DNA of 64,000 nt from assembly GCA_035079385.1 (NCBI GenBank), contig JAVHKY010000034.1, positions 682,001-746,000 on the forward strand, read 5' to 3'. The notes under the pieces are model-generated. The model was not told where the DNA came from. It did not search any database and worked only from the letters and a program-made list of their open reading frames with translations. The stretch comes from Aspidiotus rigidus (lineage: Eukaryota; Arthropoda; Insecta; Hemiptera; Diaspididae). Made by a program: the position numbers and the translations under genes. Below, piece by piece: positions 49,060 through 60,916 of this stretch. Position 1 is the first letter of the stretch, and each line of letters opens with the position of its first letter.

Positions 49060-49280
49060 TATAGGGCTTTTACAATTCCTATCGGTTTGCAGGACGATGC
49101 ATGATATTCTCTCACTTGTTCCCGTGGGAATTTGTCTCCCTGTCTTTCTTCCTCATGCAAGACATAGTCCATCCTGCAAACCAAGATGCGACCGGGAAAA
49201 AAGGATCTGTCTTAATGAAACTTGCATTTAATATCAGTTTTTTTTCCTGATTTATCTTCAACGCTTGTAAAAGCCCTATA
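49060..49280. mobile_element. MITE, TATAGGGCTTTT family, nested
   Basis: TATAGGGCTTTTACAA and TTGTAAAAGCCCTATA ends. An inner inverted repeat GGTTTGCAGGA/TCCTGCAAACC. Same termini and similar length as 13030-13244. Confidence 0.75.
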
Positions 49281-49570
49281 CAAAAGCACTTCTCAGAACC
49301 TTCTCAAATTTTGACCGTCTGTGGCGAGTCTTTTTCTGTCGATTTATTGTTGTCTTGCTCGATTATTTTCTCATATTATACTTCAATTCACTTTTAAATT
49401 CCAACTTTTCCAGCTTCTTCTACAGTTCTACCTTCTACTCATCATTACCTAGTCTCATGCAAAATACCTTCCTTTTCTTCGAGTATTCTACATCCCTTCT
49501 TAACATAGGGGGAAAAACTGAAAAAGTGAAATGAACGGCGTTCATTACATTCACGTTTGAACGAGTAAAC

Positions 49571-50163
49571 TAGTGGTGAGCGATAGTCGATAGTTTCATA
49601 CTATCGATAGTCCCGATAGTTTCTCATAGGTACTATCGAACTATCAATAGTCCCAATAGTTTTTCTAGTATCGATAGTTTGGGTAAAAAATGTCGATCAA
49701 GAGAAAAGCAGCTATGACACAGGTGAGATGAGTACTTTTCTCCTGATTGTAATTTTTTCTACCCAAGCATGTCAAGGAATGCATTTCAGTGTTACCAGAT
49801 GATAGACGCTACTATAATTGTGGCCCCCATTTCAGGATGAGCAGATGTACATAACAGATAGTACTATTTCTAGTACAGCAACAGCGTGGTAAGTATGAGG
49901 TGAAATAATGAAATTACATCAGATATCCTCTTCAGTTTCCCGATAGAAGGGAATGCTTAGTTGAGCTGAGCTACTCGTCTCGAGGTACGCCAATTCCGGT
50001 TGTAATTTACTAATTCTCTCAGTTTCTATGATTTTGATAAGGAAAGGAAAAATTTCCAAACTATCGACTCTACTATCGCCGTGTTTTTTTTTTTACGAAA
50101 CTATCGTTAGTCCCGATAGTTTTTCTTCAAAACTATCGATACTATCGATAGTTTCCAACACTA
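49571..50163. mobile_element. hAT element with CGATAGT arrays, nested
   Basis: TAGTGGTGAGCGATAG and CCAACACTA ends with an exact 8-bp duplication GAGTAAAC (49563-49570, 50164-50171). Both ends carry arrays of ACTATCGATAGT and CCCGATAGTTT. Confidence 0.8.
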
Positions 50164-50204
50164 GAGTAAACGCGTTCATGAACTTAACCAACCCTGTTCC
50201 TTAT

Positions 50205-51882
50205 TCGCCGTCCACAGCACGTGTAGAGTGCGCTGAAAACATAGTCACGAGGTTCGAAGAAAATTTTCGCCAAAAGGACATCGGAGCATCTATAGAGAGC
50301 GCTGAAAACACAGCTATAACAGTAAAACTAAAATATTTCGCCAAAAACGAGATTCTTTGCAACTTTGAAACATTAAATGTTGCTAATTTTATAATTGGCC
50401 AAGACTTTGAATGAAAATTAGTTCTTCGTTCATTATACTAATGAAAAATTTCCCACAATGACCAAATGCCCCGATTACTACAATTATATTGAAAGGATTC
50501 GATGTTCAAGAATTTGATACCTCGTCGCACGCTGCATGACTTATCTGGCTTCATATCTTATGCAGTTTTGCTCTGAATAGCCAATAGAGTAATACTGAAC
50601 GATTATTGATTACCTATACAAAGCTACCGATACTTAGAACTTCTCAAGTTTAATCGCGCTTACTCGATTACAATTAGATCCACAAGACTGTCATTCCTTG
50701 AACATTCAAATAGAAAGTTTACAAAACTTCTCTCTACGAGCTTTGAGTTCGTGAAGAAAAGCAATAGAAATAGAAGAAAAATCGAAATAAACGTGCGTCT
50801 GACATAATCGAATTTCCAAACGAAGTTGACTCGTGGCACTCGTTTATTTAGGTATCGTTTCCCTCGTTCGCCTGCTCTCGATACCCTCGAATGCAACTGC
50901 ATCCAGCAACACACACAAATCCAGACAGAGATTGATTTTCGAAGAAATCCCGCTTCTCTAAATTGGCTAATACGAACAGATAGAAAGAACATTTTCTATC
51001 AATCACGTTGCCATTAAAAAGATTGCGAATTCTCGTACGACCCACCGTCTGTTTATGCGGCACGAACAGAAAGCGTGTATGGTGTATCGACACTACAGTT
51101 CTGCTATCTTTCTCGACCTTGGGGAAATATGGACAAGTGCATGAACGTTATCACGTAATATTTAAAGCTCGTGTGGCTCATGCTAATGTAAGGAACCTGA
51201 ACGCTTACGTCGACTCTTCGTAAGGACACGTGCCCTAAATTCTTTTCGCAACAAGGTATACAGTTCTAGAATATGACACGCTGCCCTCGTCGATTTTACC
51301 TGGAGTCGTAAATGGCCCTTCCATATTCATCATCGATCAGACTGCGTCTCAAGAATCGAGGTTAAGAGCCACTCGAGTTATTTCTAGCAGCGGAATTCCG
51401 TCGGGAAAATCGCAACGTGGCAAACCAAAACGGATGGTGAAAAGAATTCCGCGGGAAGATGGATTTTCAACGACGATCTGACGGCCCTAGGCTCGAGATA
51501 TCCTCCGAGTGGACGTTCCCATTCGTCCGCGAGACCGACGTGCCCGCAAATAAGAAAACGACCATCAGAATCCGCTCAAAATGATCAGAACATTCCAGCC
51601 GTCAGCCAGTCGTCAATGAAATTTCACCGATCACGCGATTCCTCGGAATGGCTACACTGATAACGTAACAAATGTACACCCGCGTTCGCCACAATGAAAC
51701 GTTCATCATGCCACGAGTGAGCTCTCGGAATACGACGATATAATTATGAAATTTTTTTTTTTTACTATTTCAACGAAGCGACGGAAAGGAAAAAGAAAAA
51801 AAAACAGAAACTTATCATACCTACGACGGCGGAATCGAAGAAGAGACCTCCGATTAAAATATTATCGCGAAAAATTACTCAC
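50205..51882. other. non-coding downstream of the distal first exon candidate
   Basis: Short open frames here lack recognisable motifs and overlap on both strands. No TE termini seen. Confidence 0.4.
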
Positions 51883-52200
51883 AATTTTGCAAGATTTTCA
51901 CTTATCACACATCGATACCCAGCAGCACTCTCTCATGAACACACACACACGTCCGCAGATTTCGCAGAGCAAACACGGCTACAATCGTGCGCACATACAC
52001 GAACACAGCAACGAAACAGACTTGAACGAACCAACCAACCTCTACACAGTCGCATTACACAGCGGATCGGATTGATAACGTCACACACGGACGACGATGT
52101 CGAAGACGGCAGCGGAGTGAGAAAAACCGCTTCCAGGATAATGCTCCCTACTATTCTACACTCGCACCACTACTGCCACAGCAGCTGAACGTACGATACA
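51883..52200 (-). other. candidate distal first exon/promoter of eIF4G
   Basis: CpG-containing sequence ending in GCAAAATT|GTGAGT (donor at 51882). In the downstream frame it contains a TGA and no following ATG, so it would be 5' UTR. The 5' boundary is arbitrary. It could instead belong to another transcript. Confidence 0.35.
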
Positions 52201-53329
52201 CGACGGCTATCACCACCAACGAAAAAATGTGAACATGCGCGAATGGATGAAAAGAGTGAGAGGAGCGAGAAGAAAGAAAAACCTTCTCCTACCGTTTACT
52301 AGTTGCTTTATTGCTGCTCGAACACGTAAGTGCGTTTCGTTCAATACACGTAGTTCTCCTTATTACAGTTCGACTCGCTCACTCCCTCTCTGTCACTCGC
52401 ACGGTATTTATAACCAAATCTGACCACAATAAGAATATTGCAACAAGCGAGCGGGAATCGACAGTGTTACCAAACATACGGACGGAAATTACTCTCGTAC
52501 GACATTTTCCATGTGAATAAAATAATCGTGATCTTGATACCGCCGAAGCTGCCAGGCAAATGAATAACTTCTGCGAGTAATTCCTATCGTAATGAGAACA
52601 TGAAAAGTGAGATTGACGGTACACGACTTTTCGTCACTCTCGATAATTCGATTTTATCGCAACTCCTGTCCAGGTGAACGGGACGACGAAAAGCCTCGAG
52701 CTCGTTAAATAACCCATGCCCAGACTCGGTGAGATAAAATCAGTCGTCTCTTCCAAGGACGACCAAAGGATCGTGATATGATGGATAATGAATTTCTTAG
52801 AGCAATTCTCGGTATCGGAACGGAAAAATGTGATAACTTTTTCGGAGGGCCCGAATAATAAATAACACTGGCGTGCCTCTCACGTTGTCACATATTTTAG
52901 ACATTTTTTGTAATTAAAAAATGTATATTTTTTATTTTTCAATACTTGTGTCATATAAATTTTCAAATATTTCTTCATACTGCCTATCACTTATTACAAA
53001 ACAGAAGTGAGAAATTGTCAATGAATTTCTGGCGATGCAAATTTCTTATGGAAAACGAATACCAATAATTTTTAATAACCTCGGTAAATAATGTAGATAT
53101 TTCTATTCCGGGGGAAAAAAAGTAGAAATTCTCGTGATCACGTCAAGTTCTTCTTCAGTTTATAATGTAGTCATCTACCAATTTAAATTAAGGTTTAATT
53201 GGCGACCTTTTCTATTTGGATGGGGAGGGGGGGGGGGGGAGATTCTTGAAAATTTTGATGTCTTGTCATGTGCCAAGAATAATGATTGAAATTTTTTCAA
53301 TTCCTCCAAGTGTCATATAAATGTCAGAA

Positions 53330-53660
53330 GTTAAAGTTCCATATTCCTCTCTCGTTATATTTTATAGCTTAAAAATCAACATTTTCCCAAGATAACCTGT
53401 TGTCATAATTGTATAGCTCGATGTACAAAATTTTTTCAATTTCAACTCGTCTGGTGGTTCAATGTTTTCCAAGATCCTCTCCTGTTATACATAGCACGAT
53501 TCCCAATAATTGAACTGTTTTCAAATCTGACTCCTTTGATAGCAAAAATTTTTCCTGACCCTCCTCTATTATACTATCATATAAAGCTCAAAGGACTTGA
53601 TTTTTCCAATTTTTCTGAGTCCCTCCTGCATTAGTTAGCTCAATTTTCAATTTTAGAAAT
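53330..53660. repeat. decayed tandem repeat, same family as the 43-bp unit, inverted
   Basis: Recurrent CTCCT-TTATA-ATAGCTC...AATTTTTTCAA words match the reverse complement of the unit at 47540-47650, but heavily diverged. Confidence 0.4.
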
Positions 53661-53989
53661 TTTATCAAACCCAACCCGTTTTTTTCGAGACTCTAATTTT
53701 GAATTCAATTCTCATTTCTCAATATCAAAATCAATCCATTTCATATAAGAGGATCTGTGAATTCCTTGTTTAACTTTGTTCATAACGCCATATTGTTTTT
53801 CATTACAACTTTCAATTCACCTTTTTAATTGAATACCTAATATAAATCTGATTAAAGGCTTCTTTACAATATTCATTTAGTCCGCGTCCTTGCAGAATCG
53901 CACCCTCCATTTTTTCTGAATACATCTCTCTCACATTAGGCTTAAGCTTATAATTTCCTACCCCATCTCTAAAAAACACACCCACGTAT

Positions 53990-54540
53990 TCTTCATACTC
54001 CATCATTTATCTTATCGGCAGAAACTTTTATTTGGATTTTGGTTCTCATCAGTTATCCTCAATAATAATATGATCAAAATGCTCGCACGCCTAAAAACTT
54101 CATTCTCTCACCTAAAATCACCTACTCCATCTTGTACAAAAAACTGTTATTATTTCTGAATCCTACAAATAGCTTCTTATCACTCAGATGAAAAGAGCAA
54201 CCAAACAACAAATTTGGAATCATTAAATGTAAGCCCATTCCTGGTCCTCCTAAAACAGAAATTCCCACCATGAAGAAATTATCTTCGCTCACTTCAGGGC
54301 TGGTCACCCCAGAATCATAAATTCTCATCTCCTCCTAGATCTCCATGCTTCACTGTCATGTATAAATCTTGTTACGTTATTAGGGACATAATTAATGTGA
54401 CAATCTATCACCTCTTTTCATGTCCTGCTCTCCAAAATTGACATACTTCCTACAGGGTGACATAAGTCATATCCTCTACCCTATGTAATTACTCGAAAAC
54501 AGTTTCCAACTCTTTCAACTACCGGCGTTACTGAATTACT
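53990..54540 (+). mobile_element. LINE 3' fragment, decayed
   Basis: HEEIIFARFRAGHPRIINSHLLLDLHA and CPALQN resemble the post-RNase H tail (EE-L-RLR-GHTRL-HS-LL) of the elements at 19.3-22.2 kb. FGSHQLSS may be the end of RNase H. No intact ORF. Confidence 0.5.
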
Positions 54541-55329
54541 CCAACTTGTACATATTTGTTCTTTTTCTCCCGATTAAAAACTCAAGTTCCTCCAAGTGGC
54601 TCTACTCCTTCCAATTTTTTTCCCTAGCCTCATATCGTCGCTCTTTTTTTCACACTCCATTTCAGTTGTTCTTATTTTTAACGCTCGTGGGCAGCCTAAA
54701 TTTTACCTACCTACTTCTTATGAATCCCTCCCGTAATTATATATGTAGTTGTTTCTGAGGCTCCAACCCATAAGAAATACTCAATAGAAAATAATTTTTC
54801 TTCAACTATATGTTCCTGTTGGTGGCAAAAAATATAATACTTAGTTCTTTGCATGCTATTGCCTGCTTTAATTCCTGCATTGGTTTATTCAAATTTCTTC
54901 TCTGACTTCATGTGTTTGCTTCAAAGCTTTCGCGCTGTTTCTTTTTTATTTCTCCTTGTTTTTTTACTTTTGGATCGGATTGTTTTATTTACAAAATTCG
55001 CCAGCAACTGACCATCTGTTCACTTTTTCAAATTTAGTCCTTCATAAGACAATTTGCTTAATAAACAAAAAATTCTTCCCCAACAGTTTTACATACTTAG
55101 ATAGGTGACTTAAGAATTGTAGCAAACAATAGTAAAATCCCTCCATAGAGGTGATGAAAAAAAAAAAAAAAAAAAAAAAAAAACAGGAAAAGATAGCGTA
55201 TTCCCTTGCAACAAAATAAGAAATTTGTCACCCTATTGAGTAACAATGAGTATTGTCCTCTCAAAGATTGAGAATCAAGTAGAAGTATCGAGAATCAATT
55301 TGTTTTTTACTTCTACGGTTGTCCATTGT

Positions 55330-55469
55330 GAAGAAGTATACTCACAAAGAGTAAAAAAGCAAGTCCTTTCTATACCTCAAGGATGATTGTTTAGCCGAAA
55401 GCGCTCGGTGGTGTGATTACATTGCGGTTTTTGTACTTGCTTTTTTACTCTTTGTGAGTATACTTCTTC
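55330..55469. repeat. inverted repeat with a Penelope-type core in its loop
   Basis: Perfect 35-bp arms (GAAGAAGTATACTCACAAAG...) at 55330-55364 and 55435-55469. The loop reads GGATGATTGTTTAGCCGAAAGCGCTCGG, close to the terminal-region motif near 35.2 kb. Confidence 0.6.
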
Positions 55470-56780
55470 ATAGAAGTATCCAGGTTTGTCTCTTGTTAGG
55501 TGTCCATAGATAGAAAACTTTGTGAAATGAACTATGTAGGTACTTCTTAGAGGGAAATTTTCTCTCGGCCAAGTTTCTATAATCACAGCAGGAAGACAGA
55601 TAATGCTTATTTTATTGCGGACAAATATCTGCTACAAATTCCACCATGGGCTCGGTCAAATTTCCTATTTCATTTACAAGTAAGATGTTTGACAAACACC
55701 GATCACAGCAGTTGGTGCTTTGCATATATTTGTGGCTTGAGATAAATCTGTTTCCTCAGAAAATCTTGCTTCTTCGCGCTTTAAAATGAGGAATGAGGTT
55801 GAAATTGTTATTTTCCATTTGCAATACAGAAGAAAATATCAAATAGGTTTGTACAACTGCCATCAGGTAGAACGTAGAACATCAATGGCTTCACACAACT
55901 CATTCTCACTTGCACAGTGCAAATAATGATTAACACTCATGGACACTTCTATGTGCTTGGCTTAGAAAACAGATTGTACAATCCCTAAATATTATAACTA
56001 TAGGCATTATTACTTGAGATAATAAATCAAACTCCTTTAGATTACAATCTCTGGATAAAAATAATTTTACTCTCAAGGATCTCCAGATAATTGATGAAAA
56101 GTCTCCGGATAGAAGTATTATCCACGCACGGATCTGAGGATAATTAATAAGTAAAAACTCACAGGATAACACACTTCAAATAACAATTTTCTCCGGATAA
56201 CTTCGTCTAAGTCCATTAAATTGTCCAGATATTCACTACAAAGGAAAACAGCATTGACAGCACAAAGGAAATCAACTCGATTCTCAAAAAATAGTATTCA
56301 ACGTAAAATGTCATAATAATTATTATTTTGTAAGTACTACCTACGCACCTACGACATAAATAATTTTTGAAAGTAGTCGTCAACCATTTTCACAATGTTC
56401 TGGCATTGAGAAAATGAGAAACAGGCGGATTGAAAAAACCAAAAAATAATTCGTCAGCCGTTTAGTGATAAGTAGTGATAGCTTCGCTTTAATAATATAG
56501 ATTTTTAGGAAATCAACTTATCCTTAGAGAAAATTTAGTGCACATTCATACTATCTTGTAATGTTCTCGGTTTTCTTTTTCGAAAAATGAATTTGCGAAC
56601 TACAAAGTCTACAATGAATGAGAGGTGGGGAGCCGGCTCCCGAAAGAGCCAAATAAGCGGCCCCACTTCAACTTTTTCCGGAGCCAAGATTGTGCTCAGA
56701 CTCCGGAACTTCAGCTCCAAAGCATAGCTTCCGACTCTTTTGGGAGCTTATTATTATCGGTGGGAAGCACAGACACGTAA
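55470..56780. other. non-coding, nothing recognised
   Basis: Contains several diverged CTCCGGAT/ATCCGGAG words (56040-56210) but no defined element. Confidence 0.35.
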
Positions 56781-56984
56781 CAAGTTCACAACTAGAATTC
56801 ACGTAATTGAATCAAAACATCAAATAACCGAAAGAATAAATTAACCGAAAATTACACATATAGACCTCAATTACGAGGTAAACCGAAGCTAAAACATACA
56901 AACCAAACGGTCGAAAGTTCAAAAGTTCAAATAAGAGTCCAAATATAAGTTACATAGGATTAAAAATTAAAAATTAGAGAAGTC

Positions 56985-57048
56985 TAGTTGTGTAATATAC
57001 TACGACCGGTTTCGGATCGAGGTGTTCGAACCATCTTCAGGTGTGGAC
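56985..57048 (-). ncRNA. candidate hammerhead ribozyme of the Penelope element
   Basis: Minus strand reads CTGAAGA (fits core CUGANGA), a stem GGTTCGA-ACACC-TCGATCC with one T-T mismatch, then GAA, then AC-CG-GT-C ending at a possible GUC cleavage site. Very short stem III is known in Penelope-associated hammerheads. Stem I is only about 2 bp here, so activity is doubtful. Confidence 0.5.
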
Positions 57049-57100
57049 TGAGCAAATCGATGAAACAATTAAGACGTCTGACGGGATGGAAATATGTAAT

Positions 57101-57876
57101 TCAGGTTGTGGTTGGTACTGATGACTTATACTCGAGATACCAACGAATAAGAGGATTTAGAAACGTGGCCTGCAAGTCGTTTAGTAAGTTTTCCCCGTGT
57201 TCTTTGAAAGCTGCAACCGATTCGAACTCTTCGAGCCTATTCACGCGTGAGCCTTTGTTGCAGGGGTGAACCAGGGAGGCAGAGATTCTCTCAACTTCAT
57301 GTCCCTCCTCTTGGCAATGACGGAAAACTGCTGATCTTTCTGCGGTGGATTTATGTTCCTTAATTCGCTTCGATAGAGTTCTCCCCGTTTGTCCGATGTA
57401 GATAGCTGGACAGTCCCCACATTCGACTTTGTAGACCCCTGATTGGTCATTATGAGGAATCTTCTCTTTCAGCCGGATTAGATTGCTAATTGTAGAGACG
57501 GGGTAGAACCCTGTACGGTAGCCGTAGTTCTTGAGATCCCTAGCCAATATTTCAGAGGGACGACCTAAATACGGTAAGCGGATCCATCGTTTCCTGGAGG
57601 CTTCATCCGTGGGAGGGCTGGGAGCTGGAGAGTCGATTTGGGATTGATTCGTTGCGAGTAAGCGCCTCAATCTCTTCCGCTTAATCATGAGTCTGACGTC
57701 TACTCGTAGGTACTCTGGCGATCCTTTCTATGGTAGAGGTTTCTTTTTCGAAAGCAGCCTCGTCGAGGGGAATGGCGAGGAGGCGATGAATGGAGGCATG
57801 GATGGTGGCTAGTTTGTGGCACAAAGGGTGATATGATTGATGATCTATGGACACTCCAGTAAAGGAAGACTTCCTA
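57101..57876 (-). pseudogene. Penelope-like linker and GIY-YIG endonuclease domain
   Basis: After the MITE the frame resumes with SFTGVSIDHQSYHPLCHK, then a linker with one apparent frameshift at about 57700. An uninterrupted stretch follows with VYKVECGDCPAIYIGQTGRT, KRIKEHK and RLEEFE (57101-57688). GVYKV...IYIGQT is the GIY-YIG signature; the R and E positions of the nuclease core appear present. In the family this domain nicks target DNA during insertion. Confidence 0.82.
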
Positions 57877-57878
57877 TA

Positions 57879-58543
57879 CAGTGTGGTGCATGAGAAGTCG
57901 CACCAATGTAAAAGTCCCTATGGTGCGTCTTTGTGATGCACCAGCATACATAAGGACGTGTTATAGAGATGGTTGGAACACGGGTCAACGCACCAACGCG
58001 ACATAAGCAAGTGAGCAACACTCCGTTTTCCTGTTAGGGTTTTTTTTGTTACCGTGAGGATTTCACCATTCCTGAAATTTTTTTCTTCATAAGTTTTTTT
58101 TTTTTTTTTTTATCTATTGGCAGTTACAATTTTTTTTACAGTGCGTTCTGTTCACAAGATTTTGTTTCTGTCATTAAACATTGCTTACTCGAACAAGTCA
58201 TTCTTTTTTATTGCTCAGGACGTTGCATGTACAGTCTACTTTATTCTTAAAAATCATGTCAACGAAATCGTCATTCAAATTCAAAAAACAAAAAACAACG
58301 GGAAATAATCGTTCAACATTTGAAAATGGAAATTTTCACTCGTAAAATTCATAAGTGATTTCCCCGAACAACCCAACACGACGTTCGTTGCACGGAGAGG
58401 AGCTTACTTCCTTGTGTTGCTTACTTGCTCGTGTTGCATGGTGCATTGACCCGTGTTCCAACCATCGTTTATGTATGCTGGTACATCACGAAGACGCACC
58501 ATAGGGATTTTTACATTGGTGCGACTTCTCATGCACCACACTG
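57879..58543. mobile_element. Tc1/mariner-type MITE inside the Penelope element
   Basis: Termini CAGTGTGGTGCATGAGAAGT and complement, TIRs of roughly 140 bp, TA on both sides (57877-57878, 58544-58545). The interior is T-rich with no transposase. Confidence 0.85.
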
Positions 58544-58890
58544 TATATCTCAAACTTAGGAATCAACATAGAGTCCCTTTCCACCAGGGAGATTTCCAGG
58601 TCGAGGTAGCAGATCCGTTTCCCTCCCAGTGCCATGGTGAACGAAATTTCAGGGTGAAAGCTGTTGATGTGATCTAAAAACCTGTGAAGGTCGTCATCGG
58701 AACCATTCCATACAACCAGGACATCGTCCACGTATCTTCTCCAGAAGCTGACCGGCTGTGAAAAGGGAGTAGACGACAAGACGGATGTCTCCAGGTGATC
58801 CATGAATACATTCGCAACCAAGAGAGAAAGCGGCCCCCCCATCGGGAGGCCATCTGGAAACACGAACGTCTGACCGTTGTTTTGATTCAA
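58544..58890 (-). pseudogene. Penelope-like reverse transcriptase fragment
   Basis: Contains DGLPMGGPLSLLVANVFMDHLE (fingers/palm segment), FWRRYVDDVLVVW (catalytic YVDD) and CYLDLEISL, in RT order. It starts inside the domain, so the N-terminal RT motifs are missing. The frame runs into the MITE at 58543 and resumes at 57876. Confidence 0.8.
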
Positions 58891-59772
58891 TTACGTGAAT
58901 TCTGGTTGTGAACTTGTAATAAAGATATGAATTAACCAAGATGTATAGGATTCCATCGGCAGTCTTACCAATGAGAATCTGGAAAGCGACGATGATTCTA
59001 TAAAAATGTGAGAAGTATGATTTTTATTCCTCTAGTAATTTCTGGTCAATACAAAATTCCAAATCTTGGGAAAAATTATCTGCAATAAAGTAGTCGTAAA
59101 GTTACGCTTTGGCTCGGTTCAATTACTGAGTAAGGTACATCCTATATTATGTCGCAATTTTTCAGCCTGTCGTGGTATTTCTAGGTTGGGTCCTTCATCA
59201 GGTTTTGGTAGCCATTCTATACAATGTGCGACTCCAATTTTTGTGTTCAGTCATTCTTCTCTACATTACCACTACTTTGTTGCCTCTATCCGCCTTTGAC
59301 AAGATCTGGTTGTTCTGTTGGATCTCCTGTAGATTTTTGACCTTCCTCAGCATTACTTGCGTTCTGCCATTGGTTTGGCACATATACCCTAGAGGTGGGG
59401 AGAACAAATTTGAATAATGTCGACCATTATGTACATAAAGGGGTGTATTTGGGAAGATTCTGATCATTGAGCTACCAGGGTGTCTATCGGTCAATTAAGT
59501 CAAGTAAAAGTCAAATATTTGATAAAAGTTCAAGTAAACAAGTAAAAGTCAAGTATCTTCTTTAACGGTAAAGTAAAAATAGGAAAAATAAGGAAAAGAA
59601 AACTCATAGGTTCTCTAACGGAGTTGAACCAGGGGTGGCAGGGAATCTGTTTTTTGGGGCATGTGGGATCTGAAAAATGTAGATTGTGACGTCACAGGTC
59701 CCGCGCCCAAGCTATGTATGATGGGAGGGGACTTAGAGAAGGACTTGGAAAATTGCCGAGCTCCAGCAAGGT

Positions 59773-60012
59773 GACCTTTGAGAAATTTGAATTATTCCAA
59801 AAATGACGGAATTTCTTGGAAGGAAAAGTTGAAGCCGAGATTCTCAGCTTCATCTTACTCCCATTACTCTCTTATGTGACAAAATGAATCCCTTCATTGA
59901 GAATTATGAGATACGGTGTACAATGAATCTGAGATTCTTGGCTACACAAAAATTGACTTTTTATTCTGAAAAATTCGGTCATTTTTGAAATAATTTGAAT
60001 TTTTCAAAGGTC
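59773..60012. mobile_element. MITE-like inverted repeat
   Basis: Ends GACCTTTGAGAAATTTGAAT and ATTTGAATTTTTCAAAGGTC pair, continuing through AAAAATGAC-GAA/TTC-GTCATTTTT. Confidence 0.65.
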
Positions 60013-60563
60013 TTCATACTTTTTTATGGGGCTAACTTATGCTGGTAGCTTTAGTCTGCTGTATGGCGTCACGCTTTCACTGCTTTCAGTTTTGTTTGAT
60101 TACCTATGTTATCGCAATTCGCATTGCAGTGACATTTATTTTTATTTCTCCCATCCAGCTGCAATAAAGGCTGAAGCATTTGAGGTGCTTAGATTTTCTG
60201 CTGTAGTGCTATTCATTGTATGGTATAGTGTATTTCATCTAAGATCAGGAAGATGACGACATATTATTAGAGTGAATAGCGAGGTAAAACGGTGGGAAAA
60301 GGCGTTAGGTGACTTTTTTGAAGGTACCATGTTAGAAATGAGCGTGTAAAAATAGTCACTTCGAAAAATAATAGAAGAAGTGGGAATTCTTTCATCATCT
60401 TTAAACGTGGTCCAAATTCTAGCTATTCTTCTTGTGCGTCTCTCACAATGATGTCAGATTGTCCGATTCTATTGGTATTTTATCCCTCATTAATTTTCTC
60501 AATCTTTTTGCATGAGAATGCACGCAAAAAGCCGTTCCGCGTGTGTGTGGGTTGATAGGATCG

Positions 60564-60916
60564 AATAGACCGATTTACCTGCGCGTCATCACGTATCATG
60601 ATAGCCCTACAGTACCCGTAGTTGGTTTTGTAGAACTGATTTGCTCCCTTGAGAATAACACAGGGAGATTTAGAATCGTTATGTTAACAATTGAAAATGA
60701 AAAATTTTTTAGCTATCAGAGATATATATTTGTACGCTGAAAGACTTCTAAACCATGATTGAATACCGTTGATAGCTAAAAGATTTTTCATCATAGCTCC
60801 CTGTGTTATTCCTATGGGAGCAAATCAGTTCACCAAATAGGACGGGTACTTTTGCTTTAAGTCGTCAGTCACTCGTTGTTATCAGTGTTACGACGACATT
60901 GGTAAATCGGTCTATT
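60564..60916. mobile_element. long-TIR foldback element
   Basis: Blocks AATAGACCGATTTACC, GAACTGATTTGCTCCC, GAATAACACAGGGAG and AGCTATCA recur in inverted order on the other side of a centre near 60740. Confidence 0.7.

Larger units (their letters stand above)
48913..50196. mobile_element. hAT element carrying two nested insertions
   Basis: CAGGGATGGTCAAGTTCACG and CATGAACTTAACCAACCCTG ends with an exact 8-bp duplication TTCCTTAT (48905-48912, 50197-50204). GAACGTGAACG/GTTCACGTT repeats near the ends. Hosts 49060-49280 and 49571-50163. Confidence 0.8.
56781..58915 (-). mobile_element. Penelope-like retroelement, 5'-truncated, with terminal inverted repeats
   Basis: Inverted 38-bp arms (56781-56818 and 58879-58915) bound an element whose coding order on minus is reverse transcriptase, linker, GIY-YIG nuclease, terminal region. 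The orientation of the arms fits the partly inverted terminal repeats known for Penelope-like elements. Only the C-terminal part of RT remains. A MITE (57879-58543) splits it. Confidence 0.8.

Noticed and set aside
50028..50414. A 128-codon open frame on plus
   Set aside because: Starts inside a hAT element and runs across its target duplication, so it is fortuitous.
57010..57030. GGTTCGAAC-like tRNA B-box
   Set aside because: It is stem II of the hammerhead-like motif; no A box or cloverleaf.
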